64,000 nucleotides of DNA from Alphaproteobacteria bacterium. Its GTDB lineage: Bacteria; Pseudomonadota; Alphaproteobacteria; CACIAM-22H2. Made by a program: the position numbers and the translations under genes. How positions within the stretch are numbered: the stretch's first letter is position 1; each line of letters starts with the position of its first letter. Location of the stretch: positions 93,448-157,447 of the forward strand of contig JAEULA010000071.1 in NCBI GenBank assembly GCA_016793165.1, given 5' to 3'. The notes beneath the pieces are model-generated. The model made no database searches, had not been told where the DNA came from, and worked only from the letters and a program-made list of their open reading frames with translations. Below, one piece after another: positions 42,741 through 51,112 of the stretch.

Positions 42741-44297
42741 TCAGTTCACCGGAGCGCCGCCCTCCTCGGTGCGCTTGGCGATGAAGGAGTCGATCGCTTC
42801 GCGCCGCGCGGGATCGAGCGCCGGCGGCTCGAAGGCGGCGATGGTCTCCATCGCGATCTTGTGCGCGCGCTGCGTCGCGTCCTGCGCGCCGTCCTGGCGC
42901 CAGGTCTCGTAGTTGCGCCAGTCGGCGAGGATCGGCTGGTAGAACGCCGTCTCGTAGCGCGCGAGCGTGTGCGGGCTGGCGAAGAAGTGTCCGCCCGGAC
43001 CGACCGCCTCGATCGCGTCGACGGCGAGGGTCTCCTTGTCGACGACCTCGGGGACGAGGAAGCTCGCGAACATCTGCAGCGCCTCGACGTCGATGATCAG
43101 CTTCTCGTAGGACGCCGTGAGGCCGCCCTCGAGCCAGCCTGCCGCGTGGTGCAGCAGGTTCACGCCGCCGGCGATCGCCGACCAGGTCGACATCATGCTC
43201 TCGGTGGTCGACTGCGCATCCGGCGCATTGCCGGTCGCGATGCCCGACGAGCGGTAGGGCAGGCGGTACCGCCGCGCCAGCTGCCCCGAGATGATCGCCG
43301 ACTTGGCGTATTCCGGCGTGCCGAACGTCGGCGCGCCGGTGCGCATGTTCACCGCCGTGGTGAAGGCGCCGTAGACCACCGGCGCGCCCGGTCGCGCGAG
43401 CTGCGCGATCGCCAGTGCCGACAGCGCCTCGGCGTTCTGTTGCGCCAGAGCGCCGGCCAGCGTCACCGGCGCCATGGCGCCGGCGAGGGTGAAGGGCGTG
43501 ACGACGGTCGGCTGGTTGTGCTCGGCCATCTCGATGATGCCGTCGACCATCGGCTGGTCGAGCTGCAGCGGCGAGTTGGTGTTGATCACCGTCATGCAGC
43601 GATGCGCGGTCCGGAACTCCTCGGCCGAGACGTCGTGCGACAGGCGCACGATCTCGAGCACGTCGCGCACGCGCTGGACGGAATGCGAGTAGATCCGCGG
43701 GATCTTGTCGCTGAGCGCGATCATCGTGCGCACGGCCTGCAGATGGCGCACGGGCACGGGGATGTCGATCGGCTCGACGGGATAGCCGGCGAGCATGTGG
43801 AAGACGTTGAAGGCCTGGCCGAGCTTGATCAGGTCCGCGAAGTCCTTGTGCGTGCCGGGTCGGCGGCCGCCGACGATGTCGGAGCAGTTCGGCGCGCTCG
43901 ACACCGGCGTGAACACCAGCGCGTTGCCCCCCACCGTCACGTTGCGCAGCGGATCGCGGGCGGTCATCTCGAAGCTCGCCGGCGCCGCGGCGATCGCGGC
44001 GAGCACGATCTCGCGCGGGAAGCGCACGCGAACGCCGTCGGGCCGGATCTCGCAGCCGGCGCGCTTGCACAGGCCGCGTGCGCGCTCGGACTGAACCGCG
44101 ACACCGATGCGCTCGAGGATCTCGAGCGAGGCGAGGTGGATGGCCTCGAGCTCGTCGGCGGAGACGATCTCCATCGGCCGGTAGGGATTCGCCAGCCGGC
44201 GCCACGGCATCTGGCGCGCCAGGGCGCCGGGCTGCTTGGGCCGGGCGCGGCGGTCGGCGCCGCGGGCGCGGCGGGCTGTCGTGCTGTCGTCGCTCAT
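42741..44297 (-). CDS. Trimethylamine methyltransferase (MttB) family protein, copy 1
   Basis: A 518-residue TIM-barrel protein of the MttB superfamily, whose studied members move a methyl group from a quaternary or tertiary amine to a corrinoid protein. Family marks are SADELEAIHLASLEILERIG near residues 45-64, ALVFTPVSSAPNCSDI, VVTPFTLAGAMAPVTLAGAL, GAPTFGTPEYAKSAI and GPGGHFFASPHTLARYETAF. There is no in-frame TAG, so it is a non-pyrrolysine member of the kind that acts on compounds such as glycine betaine. It overlaps the oxygenase gene upstream (ATGA) and closely resembles the copies at 45314 and 57757. No corrinoid-binding protein gene is nearby. Confidence 0.9.
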   Translation of the reverse strand: MSDDSTTARRARGADRRARPKQPGALARQMPWRRLANPYRPMEIVSADELEAIHLASLEILERIGVAVQSERARGLCKRAGCEIRPDGVRVRFPREIVLAAIAAAPASFEMTARDPLRNVTVGGNALVFTPVSSAPNCSDIVGGRRPGTHKDFADLIKLGQAFNVFHMLAGYPVEPIDIPVPVRHLQAVRTMIALSDKIPRIYSHSVQRVRDVLEIVRLSHDVSAEEFRTAHRCMTVINTNSPLQLDQPMVDGIIEMAEHNQPTVVTPFTLAGAMAPVTLAGALAQQNAEALSALAIAQLARPGAPVVYGAFTTAVNMRTGAPTFGTPEYAKSAIISGQLARRYRLPYRSSGIATGNAPDAQSTTESMMSTWSAIAGGVNLLHHAAGWLEGGLTASYEKLIIDVEALQMFASFLVPEVVDKETLAVDAIEAVGPGGHFFASPHTLARYETAFYQPILADWRNYETWRQDGAQDATQRAHKIAMETIAAFEPPALDPARREAIDSFIAKRTEEGGAPVN

Positions 44298-45310
44298 GGG
44301 TGCACCCTTGCGTGGTCTGCATTCACGCCCGTCGGGGGGCGCGCGTGCTCGAGGCCGCGGAACTCGACGAAGCGCATCATCGCGGCCCAGAGATGATCGC
44401 CGTAGGCGAAGGGCTCGAAGCCCTCGATCCCGGGCAACGGCAGCGGCGCGATGACCGCGTCCACGGCCGGCTCGAAGAAGAACGGGATCGAGCAGCGGTC
44501 TGCGCCGGTGCCGACGACGCGATGCTCGGTCGCGCGGATCCGGCCGCCGCTCCAGCGCTCCAGCAGCTTGCCGAAATTGATCGCGAGCGTGCCTTCCGCC
44601 GGCGGCACGTCGATCCAGGTGCCGTCGCGTGCGCGCGCCTGCAGGCCCGGCACGCCGTCCTGGGCGAGCAGCGTGACGAGCCCGGAGTCGACATGCGCCG
44701 CGCCGGTGATGTGGCGTCCGTCCTCGGTGATCACGTCGGGAATGCCGACGAGGCTCTCGGGCCTGCGCGACGGATAGTGGATCAGGCGCAGCGTCGAGAT
44801 GCCGTCGGCGAACGGCGCGTCGAACCGCGTCTCGGGCAGGCCGAGGCCGCGGGCGATCGCCCGCATCAGCACCAGCCCGAGGCTCTCCATGCCGCGGTAA
44901 TAGGCCGCCGCGGAAGCCCGCCAGCCCGGCAACTCGGCCTCGTCGGGCAGCGGCGTGAGCTCGCGCAGCGGATCGTCGGCCACGGCGATCGGCCGCACGA
45001 GATCGGGGCCGATGTCGATGCCCTCCTTGTGCGTGCGCTCGCCGAACTGCAACGGGAACCAGCCGCGATAGACGTTGGGTCGCGCCGGGTCGAACTTGCG
45101 GCGATAGAGCCGCCGCTTCCCGGCGTCGGAGAGGGTGAAGATGCGCAGCACGGCGGCGCGCGCGGCGCGGTCGGTCGCGACCGCGGCGTCGAAGCCGCGG
45201 ATGGTCATGAAGCCGCTGTCGGCGGCGGCGGCCATGATCGCGGCGTCGACGGCGTCGCGCGCAACGCCGGCGGGTCCGAGGAGCGGAGCGACGTCGATGC
45301 AGGGAATCAT
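44294..45310 (-). CDS. 2-oxoglutarate/Fe(II)-dependent oxygenase, isopenicillin N synthase family
   Basis: A 338-residue double-stranded beta-helix oxygenase. The 2-His-1-Asp iron site is His206 and Asp208 in AAHVDSGLVT, and His263 in ATEHRV. The 2-oxoglutarate-binding RxS is Arg272/Ser274 in DRCSIPFFFEP. Family members hydroxylate, desaturate or oxidatively cleave small molecules. It is placed between two MttB-like genes, overlapping the downstream copy by four bases and lying three bases after the upstream copy, so all are co-expressed. A role in oxidative removal of an N-alkyl group or hydroxylation of the same amine is suggested by context only. Confidence 0.92.
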   Translation of the reverse strand: MIPCIDVAPLLGPAGVARDAVDAAIMAAAADSGFMTIRGFDAAVATDRAARAAVLRIFTLSDAGKRRLYRRKFDPARPNVYRGWFPLQFGERTHKEGIDIGPDLVRPIAVADDPLRELTPLPDEAELPGWRASAAAYYRGMESLGLVLMRAIARGLGLPETRFDAPFADGISTLRLIHYPSRRPESLVGIPDVITEDGRHITGAAHVDSGLVTLLAQDGVPGLQARARDGTWIDVPPAEGTLAINFGKLLERWSGGRIRATEHRVVGTGADRCSIPFFFEPAVDAVIAPLPLPGIEGFEPFAYGDHLWAAMMRFVEFRGLEHARPPTGVNADHARVHP

Positions 45311-45313
45311 CGT

Positions 45314-46864
45314 TCAGAAGTCCGTCTTCACGCCGCCCTCCGCCTTGCGACGGGCGACGAAGGCCTCGAGCTCCTCGCGGGCGGCCGGGTCCATCGGCGG
45401 CGGCACGTAGGCGGCGAGGCGCTGCTTGTACAGGCGGTTGGCAGTGTCGTAGGCGGTGGGCGCGCCGGCCTCGCGCCAGCTCTCGTAGTTGCGCCAGTCC
45501 GAGATCATCGGCGCGAAGAACGCCGTGCGGTAGCGCGCCTGGGTGTGGGCGCAGCCGAAGAAGTGCCCGGCCGGCCCGACCTCGCGGATCGCATCGAGCG
45601 CGAGTTCCTCGTCGTTGACGACGACCGGGCGCAGGAACTCGGCGACCATGTCGAGCAGGTCGGCGTCGAGCACCATCTTCTCGAAGGAGGCGTGCAGGCC
45701 GCCTTCCATCCAGCCGGCGCCGTGCATCATCAGGTTCACGCCGCCCATGACCGCGCCCCAGAGCGAGAAGACGCTCTCATAGGCGGCCTGGGCGTCGAGG
45801 GTATTGGCGGCGCAGGCGTTGGACGAGCGATAGGGCAGACCGTAGCGCCGCGCGAGCTGCCCGCCGAGCAGGGCGGCCTTCATGTACTCGGGCGTGCCGA
45901 AGGCCGGCGCGCCGGACTTCATGTCGACGTTCGAGGTGAAGCCGCCATAGATGAAGGGCGAGCCGGGGCCCGCGGTCTGCGCGAGCACGAGCCCGGCCAA
46001 CGCTTCGGCGTTCTGCTGCGCGACGGCGCCCGCGATCGTCACCGGCGCCATCGCGCCGGCGAGGGTGAAGGGGGTGACGCAGACCACCTGGCCGGCGCGC
46101 GCCATCTCGATGATGCCCTGGCACATGGGGTCGTCGAGGCGCAGCGGCGAGGACGAGTTGATGATGGTGAACAGCGACGGCTCGCGCGCCATCGTGGCGT
46201 GGTCGATGCCGCGGGCGATCCGCGCCATCTCGATGCCGTCGAGATTGCGCTGCTTGCCGAGGCTGTAGGCGTGGATCGCCTTGTCCGACAGCGTGAGCAT
46301 GTCGAACAGCGCGTCGAGATGGCGGATCGAGGCGTGGATGTCCGCCGGCTCGACGGGATAGCCGCCCCAGAGATGCACGGCCTGCAGCGTGTGGCCGAGG
46401 CGAATCAGGTTCTGATAGTCGACGCGATTGCCCGGCCGGCGGCCGCCGTCGCGATCGGCCGAGTTCGGCGCGCTGGCGACCGAGCAGAAGGCGAGCGCGT
46501 TGCCGCCGATCTCCACCGTCTTGCGCGGGTCGCGGGCGTGGAGCTTGAACGTCGGCGGCGCCTTGCCGATCACCCCGGCGACGACGCCGCGGTCGAAGCG
46601 CACGCGGTTGGAATCCGGGTCGACCGTGGCGCCGGCCCGCCTGAGCAGCGCCTTCGCTTCGGCATTGAGGATGTCCATCCCGATCTCCTCGAGGATGGTC
46701 AGCGAGGCGATGTGGATCGCCTCGAGCTCGTCGGCGGAGACGGCTGGGACGGGCGCGAAGGGCAGTCGCGGCTGCGGCTTCGGCACCCCGTCGGCGCTCG
46801 GCGCGGCGCGCTCGCGTCGGCCGCGGCGGGTGCGGGGATTGGTCTCAGGCGTCGGGTCGTTCAA
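45314..46864 (-). CDS. Trimethylamine methyltransferase (MttB) family protein, copy 2 (TTG start)
   Basis: A 516-residue MttB-family protein. Marks are VSADELEAIHIASLTILEEI, ALAFCSVASAPNSADRDGGR, VTPFTLAGAMAPVTIAGAVA, GAPAFGTPEYMKAALLGGQL and GPAGHFFGCAHTQARYRTAF. No in-frame stop, hence no pyrrolysine. The start is taken as TTG at 46864: AAGGGAG precedes it at proper spacing, it gives the same length as copy 1, and no ATG occurs before the conserved SADELEAIHIAS block. It lies downstream of the FAD-GcvT gene, after a 166-base gap with a strong stem-loop, and three bases upstream of the oxygenase gene. Confidence 0.9.
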   Translation of the reverse strand: MNDPTPETNPRTRRGRRERAAPSADGVPKPQPRLPFAPVPAVSADELEAIHIASLTILEEIGMDILNAEAKALLRRAGATVDPDSNRVRFDRGVVAGVIGKAPPTFKLHARDPRKTVEIGGNALAFCSVASAPNSADRDGGRRPGNRVDYQNLIRLGHTLQAVHLWGGYPVEPADIHASIRHLDALFDMLTLSDKAIHAYSLGKQRNLDGIEMARIARGIDHATMAREPSLFTIINSSSPLRLDDPMCQGIIEMARAGQVVCVTPFTLAGAMAPVTIAGAVAQQNAEALAGLVLAQTAGPGSPFIYGGFTSNVDMKSGAPAFGTPEYMKAALLGGQLARRYGLPYRSSNACAANTLDAQAAYESVFSLWGAVMGGVNLMMHGAGWMEGGLHASFEKMVLDADLLDMVAEFLRPVVVNDEELALDAIREVGPAGHFFGCAHTQARYRTAFFAPMISDWRNYESWREAGAPTAYDTANRLYKQRLAAYVPPPMDPAAREELEAFVARRKAEGGVKTDF

Positions 46865-46990
46865 CCGTCGCTCCCTTGTCTTTCCATCCCCTCCTGATCG
46901 ACGCAGAGGGGTGCCCGAGCATCGCGAGGGCGGGGAGCACAAGCGTGGCCCCTGGAGACGCCCTTGTCCTCCCCGGCCGCTTCGCGGCCA

Positions 46991-47024
46991 CCCCTCCGAT
47001 CGCGCTGACGCGCGACCGGAGGGG
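46991..47024 (-). terminator. Stem-loop between FAD-GcvT and MttB copy 2 genes
   Basis: CCCCTCCGATCGCGC (46991-47005) pairs with GCGCGACCGGAGGGG (47010-47024) at 14 of 15 positions around TGAC. On the minus strand it begins seven bases after the FAD-GcvT stop. It can end that transcript or lower read-through into the MttB, oxygenase and MttB genes. Confidence 0.65.
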
Positions 47025-47030
47025 CGTGTC

Positions 47031-49439
47031 CTATCCCCGCATCCGCTCGCCCTTCGGGTCGAAGAGAGGCGCGTCGAGGCGCGTCGCGCGTCGCTTCTCG
47101 CCGAGGATCTCGACTTCGAAGCCGCTCGTCGCCGTCGCAAGATGCTTCTGCACATAGCCGAGCACCACCGAGGTGCCGGCGCTGTGCGCGTAGCCGCCCG
47201 ATGTGACCCACCCGAGCGCCTTGCCGTCGTGCAGGATCGCCTCGTCGCCGATCGCGTCGGCATCCTTGGCATCCACGCGGAAGGCGCAGAGCCGCAGCTT
47301 GCCGCCGCTCGCCTTCTCCTCCAGCGCCGCGGCGCGACCGATGAAGTCGGGCTTGTCGTAGGCGACGAAGCGCGACAACCCGGCCTCGAGCGGCCCGTAG
47401 AGCGGGCGATACTCGCGCGCCCAGTTGCCGAAGCTCTTCTCCAGCCGCATGGCGTGCAGCGCGCGCGCGCCGAAATGGCGCAGCCCGAATTCGGCGCCGG
47501 CCTCGACGATCAGGTCGTAGAGATGGCGCTGGTACTCCGGCTTCACCCAGATCTCGTAGCCGAGATCGCCGGTGAAGGAGAGCCGCCCGACCATCGCCGG
47601 GGCCATGCCGACATCCATGCGCTTGAACGACATGAAGGGGAAGGCGGCGAGGTCGTCGCGCACGAGGCGCTGCAGCAGCGCGCGCGCGTTCGGTCCGGCG
47701 ATCGACAGGCCGACCCAGTCGTTGGCGCAGGCGCGCACGCTCACGCCGCTGTCGGGCATGTGCTTCTCGAACCAACGTTCGTAGAAGCGCTCGGCCGCCA
47801 TGGTGCCGACCAGGAAGAAGGAGTCGGTCGCGTGGCGCGCGATCGTGAAGTCGCCGATCAACTTGCCGCGCTCGTTGAGCATCGGCGTCAGTACGACGCG
47901 ACCGATCTTCGGCATGCGGTTGGCCATCATCCTGGACAGCCAGGCTTCGGCGCCGGGGCCGTTGACCTCGAACTTGCCGTAGTTCGAGATCTCGATCATG
48001 CCGACCTGCTCGCGCACCGCCTTCACCTCGGCCGCGACATGCGGATGCGCGTTCGAGCGGTTGAAGGTGATCGTCTCGATCGGCTCCATCCCCTTCGGCG
48101 CGAACCACAGCGCGTGCTCGAGGCCCCAGTAGTCGCCGAACACCGCGTTGGCGGCCTTGAGCTTGTCGTAGATCGGCGTCGTCTTGAGGGGGCGGGCGGC
48201 GGTCAGCTCCTCGCTCGGGAAGCGGATGCGGAAGCGGCGCGAGTAGTTCTCGCGCACCTTGGCGTTGGTGTAGGCGAGCGTCGCCCAGTCGCCGAAGCGC
48301 GCGACGTCCATTCCCCAGATGTCGGCGCCGGGATCGCCGTGGATCATCCAGTTCGCCAGCGACAGGCCGACGCCGCCGCCCTGGCTGAAGCCGGCCATGA
48401 CGCCGCAGGCGACCCAGTAGTTCTTGAGGCCGCGGATCGGGCCGATCACCGGATTGCCGTCGGGCGCGAAGGTGAAGGGGCCGTTGATGATCTTCTTGAT
48501 GCCGGCCTTCTCGATCGCCGGGTAGTGCTTGAAGCCGACCTCAAGCGATGGAGCAATGCGATCGATGTCGTTGTTGAGCAGCTCGTGGCCGAAGTTCCAC
48601 GGCGTCTCGCGTTCGGACCAGGGCACGCCGGCACGTTCATACGTGCCCATGAGCATGCCCTTGCCCTCCTGGCGCATGTAGATCTCGCCGTCGGAGTCGA
48701 CGATGTGCAGCATCTCCTTCTCGGAGGCCGCGACCTCGGGGATCTCCTCGGAGATGATGTACTGGTGCTCCATGGCGAGGATCGGGAGTTCGAGCCCGAC
48801 CATGCGCCCGACCTCGCGCGCCCACAGGCCGCCGGCATTGACGACATGCTCGGCGTGGACCGTGCCCTTCTCGGTGACGACATCCCAGGTGCCGTCTGGG
48901 CGATGCACGAGCTCGACGACGCGATTGTGCTTCTCGACCGTCGCGCCCTGGATCGTCGCCGCTTTCGCGTAGGCGTTGGTCACGCCCCAGGGATCGACAT
49001 GGCCCTCGATCGGATCGTAGAGCGCGCCGACGAAGTATTGCGGCTCCATCAGCGGGAACAGCTTCTTCGCCTCGCTCATCGACACGAATTCGAGATCCAT
49101 GCCGAGATAGCGGCCGCGCGAATAGACCATCTTGAGCCAGTCCAGGCGCTCCGGCTTGCCGGCCAGCATCAGGCCGCCGGTGATGTGCACGCCGCAGGAC
49201 ACGCCGGAGATCTGCTCGATCTCCTTGTAGAGATTGATCGTGTATTGCTGCAGCTTGGCGACGTTGGGATCGCCGTTGATCGTGTGCATGCCGCCCGCGG
49301 CATGCCAGGTCGAGCCCGACGTCAGCTCCGAGCGCTCGATCAGCATGACGTCGCGCCAGCCGCCCTTGGTCAGGTGATAGAGGACGCTGGCGCCGACGAC
49401 GCCACCACCGATGACGACGACCTTGCTGTGTTGCTTCAT
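47031..49439 (-). CDS. FAD-dependent oxidoreductase fused to GcvT (dimethylglycine/sarcosine dehydrogenase-like)
   Basis: An 802-residue two-part enzyme. The N-terminal FAD domain has VVVIGGGVVGASVLYHL at 7-23 and the STWHAAGG motif with His46, which in dimethylglycine and sarcosine dehydrogenases is the covalent flavin site. GYVxCG-like NYWVACGVMAGFSQGGGVG closes the FAD domain near residue 355. From about 430 to the end is a GcvT-type folate domain with FNRSNAHPHVAAEVKAVREQ, SIAGPNARALLQ and GYEIWVKPEYQ. Such fusions oxidise an N-methyl group and pass the one-carbon unit to tetrahydrofolate. The ATG at 49439 follows AGGGAA; a start at 49469 is less likely. It heads the MttB-like operon. Confidence 0.92.
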   Translation of the reverse strand: MKQHSKVVVIGGGVVGASVLYHLTKGGWRDVMLIERSELTSGSTWHAAGGMHTINGDPNVAKLQQYTINLYKEIEQISGVSCGVHITGGLMLAGKPERLDWLKMVYSRGRYLGMDLEFVSMSEAKKLFPLMEPQYFVGALYDPIEGHVDPWGVTNAYAKAATIQGATVEKHNRVVELVHRPDGTWDVVTEKGTVHAEHVVNAGGLWAREVGRMVGLELPILAMEHQYIISEEIPEVAASEKEMLHIVDSDGEIYMRQEGKGMLMGTYERAGVPWSERETPWNFGHELLNNDIDRIAPSLEVGFKHYPAIEKAGIKKIINGPFTFAPDGNPVIGPIRGLKNYWVACGVMAGFSQGGGVGLSLANWMIHGDPGADIWGMDVARFGDWATLAYTNAKVRENYSRRFRIRFPSEELTAARPLKTTPIYDKLKAANAVFGDYWGLEHALWFAPKGMEPIETITFNRSNAHPHVAAEVKAVREQVGMIEISNYGKFEVNGPGAEAWLSRMMANRMPKIGRVVLTPMLNERGKLIGDFTIARHATDSFFLVGTMAAERFYERWFEKHMPDSGVSVRACANDWVGLSIAGPNARALLQRLVRDDLAAFPFMSFKRMDVGMAPAMVGRLSFTGDLGYEIWVKPEYQRHLYDLIVEAGAEFGLRHFGARALHAMRLEKSFGNWAREYRPLYGPLEAGLSRFVAYDKPDFIGRAAALEEKASGGKLRLCAFRVDAKDADAIGDEAILHDGKALGWVTSGGYAHSAGTSVVLGYVQKHLATATSGFEVEILGEKRRATRLDAPLFDPKGERMRG

Positions 49440-49547
49440 GGATACGCTTCCCTGGATGGATCCGCGCACAGCCTGACGTCGGCCGGCGGCGCTGTCGATG
49501 ACCTCGCTCGGCCGTCGCGGCCGATCCGGCGGCCGCGAGCCGGCGCG

Positions 49548-49838
49548 TCAGCCCTCCGGCTCGCCGGTCGGGACGGTGAAGGACGCAGGATCCGGCGGTC
49601 CGCCGGCCGCCGCGAGGGCCGCCCGCCGCCCGCCGCGGCCGCGAGTCTCGCGGCTCGACATGCGGCGCAGGCGGTCGGGCAGATCCGCCATGATGGCGCG
49701 GCGCTGGTCGTCCGAAAGGCCGCGCCATGCCGCTATCTCCGAGCGCAGGCGCCCGCAGCCGATGCAACTGTCGGTCCGCGAATCGAGCACGCAGACGCGG
49801 ATGCAAGGGGTGAGGGATGCGGTCACGGACGTGGTCAT
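49548..49838 (-). CDS. DUF1289 family cysteine-motif protein
   Basis: A 96-residue protein. The N-terminal part carries four cysteines in TPCIRVCVLDSRTDSCIGCGR, then EIAAWRGLSDDQRRAIMADL, the signature of DUF1289, a small family proposed to bind iron-sulfur or zinc. The C-terminal 40 residues are low-complexity and basic. ATG at 49838 places the cysteine motif at the usual distance from the start; ATG at 49877 would add 13 residues. It lies 109 bases downstream of no other minus-strand gene and upstream of the FAD-GcvT gene, so co-transcription is possible. Function unknown. Confidence 0.85.
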   Translation of the reverse strand: MTTSVTASLTPCIRVCVLDSRTDSCIGCGRLRSEIAAWRGLSDDQRRAIMADLPDRLRRMSSRETRGRGGRRAALAAAGGPPDPASFTVPTGEPEG

Positions 49839-49957
49839 GGGCGGGGCGATGTAGCACTGCGGCGTCGCGCGTTCCAAGGCCCGGCGATGGCGGTGCTTGT
49901 CCGCCCATCGCGGCGGCGGGATAAATCACGCCGAGTCCCGCAGCCGGAACCCTGCCC

Positions 49958-51094
49958 ATGACCTACGAGCTCGCGCCGATCGCCCGCATCACCGGCGGCA
50001 TCGGCGCCCGTGCGCGCCTCGGGGACCTGGCTACCGGGCTCGGTGGGACCGGGGCCGCCGTGCTGCTCGTCGCCGACCGCGGCCTGGCCGCGACTGGTCT
50101 TGCGGCCGAGGTCGAGGGGATCCTGCGCAAGGCCGGCCACGGCGTGACGGTGTTCTCGGATTTTGCGAGCGATCCGACCATCGCGCAGACGGACGCGGCC
50201 GCCGGGCTGGCGCGCGCGACGCGCGCGGCGGTGGTGGTGGCGCTCGGCGGCGGCTCGGCGCTCGATCTCGGCAAGGCGGTCGCGGCCGTCGCGACGGCGC
50301 CGGCCTCGGCGCTCGACTACGAGCTGTGCCGCCAGCCCTTCCCGGCGACGCGGCTGCGCACGATCTGCGCCCCGACGACGGCGGGCACAGGCTCGGAGCT
50401 CACGCGCACCGCGGTGCTGACGCGGGCCGACAAGGCGAAGATCTGGCTCTGGGGCGCGGAGCTGCGTGCGGACGAGGTCGTGCTCGACCCGGAGCTCACC
50501 GTCGGCCTGCCGCCGGCGCTCACCGCCGCCACCGGCATCGATGCGCTGGTGCACGCGGCCGAGGCGGCGACCAACGCCAACGCTACGGCCGCCAACAACG
50601 TCTACGCCCACGAGGCGATCCGTCTCGTGGCCCGCCATCTCGAGGCGGCTGTCGCCGACGGCCGCGATCTCGTCGCGCGCGATGCCGTGCAGCGGGCCGC
50701 CGCCCTGGCCGGCGTCGCCATCGACAATGCAGGCACGGCGATCGCGCACAACATCGGCCACGCGCTCGCCTCGATCCGGTCCGTCCACCACGGCCGAGCG
50801 GTCGGGCTCGCGATGCTCGCGACCAACGCCTGGAACGCGGCGGACGACGACGGACGCTGGGCGGCCTGCGCGGCCGCGCTGGGTGCGCGCGACTTCGCCT
50901 CCGGCTTCGAGCGCCTCCTCCGCGCCGTCGGCGTGAAGGTCGGCCTCGCGGCGGAGTTCGCCGGCGTCGCGCCGGACGCCCTGCTCGCGAAGATGCTGGC
51001 GCCGGAGAACGCGCCGATGCGTCGGTCGAACCGGCGCGCCTCCACCGAGGCGGATCTTCGCCGCTTCGCCGAGACGATGCTGACGCAGAGCTGA
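49958..51094 (+). CDS. Iron-containing alcohol dehydrogenase family protein
   Basis: A 378-residue protein of the group III (Fe-ADH) fold, with NAD-binding VVALGGGSALDLGKAVA near residues 87-103 and TTAGTGSELTRTAVLT in mid-protein. The metal-binding aspartate and histidines are expected in GIDALVHAAEA and in HNIGHALAS. Relatives include maleylacetate reductase and hydroxyacid-oxoacid transhydrogenase, so it reduces or oxidises a small alcohol or keto acid. It is followed by an enolase-type gene 18 bases on and a MmgE/PrpD gene, the three forming a likely operon for an acid substrate. Confidence 0.9.
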   Translation: MTYELAPIARITGGIGARARLGDLATGLGGTGAAVLLVADRGLAATGLAAEVEGILRKAGHGVTVFSDFASDPTIAQTDAAAGLARATRAAVVVALGGGSALDLGKAVAAVATAPASALDYELCRQPFPATRLRTICAPTTAGTGSELTRTAVLTRADKAKIWLWGAELRADEVVLDPELTVGLPPALTAATGIDALVHAAEAATNANATAANNVYAHEAIRLVARHLEAAVADGRDLVARDAVQRAAALAGVAIDNAGTAIAHNIGHALASIRSVHHGRAVGLAMLATNAWNAADDDGRWAACAAALGARDFASGFERLLRAVGVKVGLAAEFAGVAPDALLAKMLAPENAPMRRSNRRASTEADLRRFAETMLTQS

Positions 51095-51112
51095 GAAGGG
51101 ACCGCCAGCGCC

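Noticed and set aside
40282..44322. A 1346-codon open frame on the minus strand, spanning the penicillin acylase and MttB copy 1 genes
   Set aside because: It is antisense or out of frame to well-supported genes with family motifs, is rich in Arg/Ala/Asp/His with no domain, and results from the high GC content.
46428..49961. A 1177-codon plus-strand frame opposite the FAD-GcvT gene
   Set aside because: The minus-strand frame has FAD and GcvT motifs throughout; the plus-strand frame is a low-complexity shadow.
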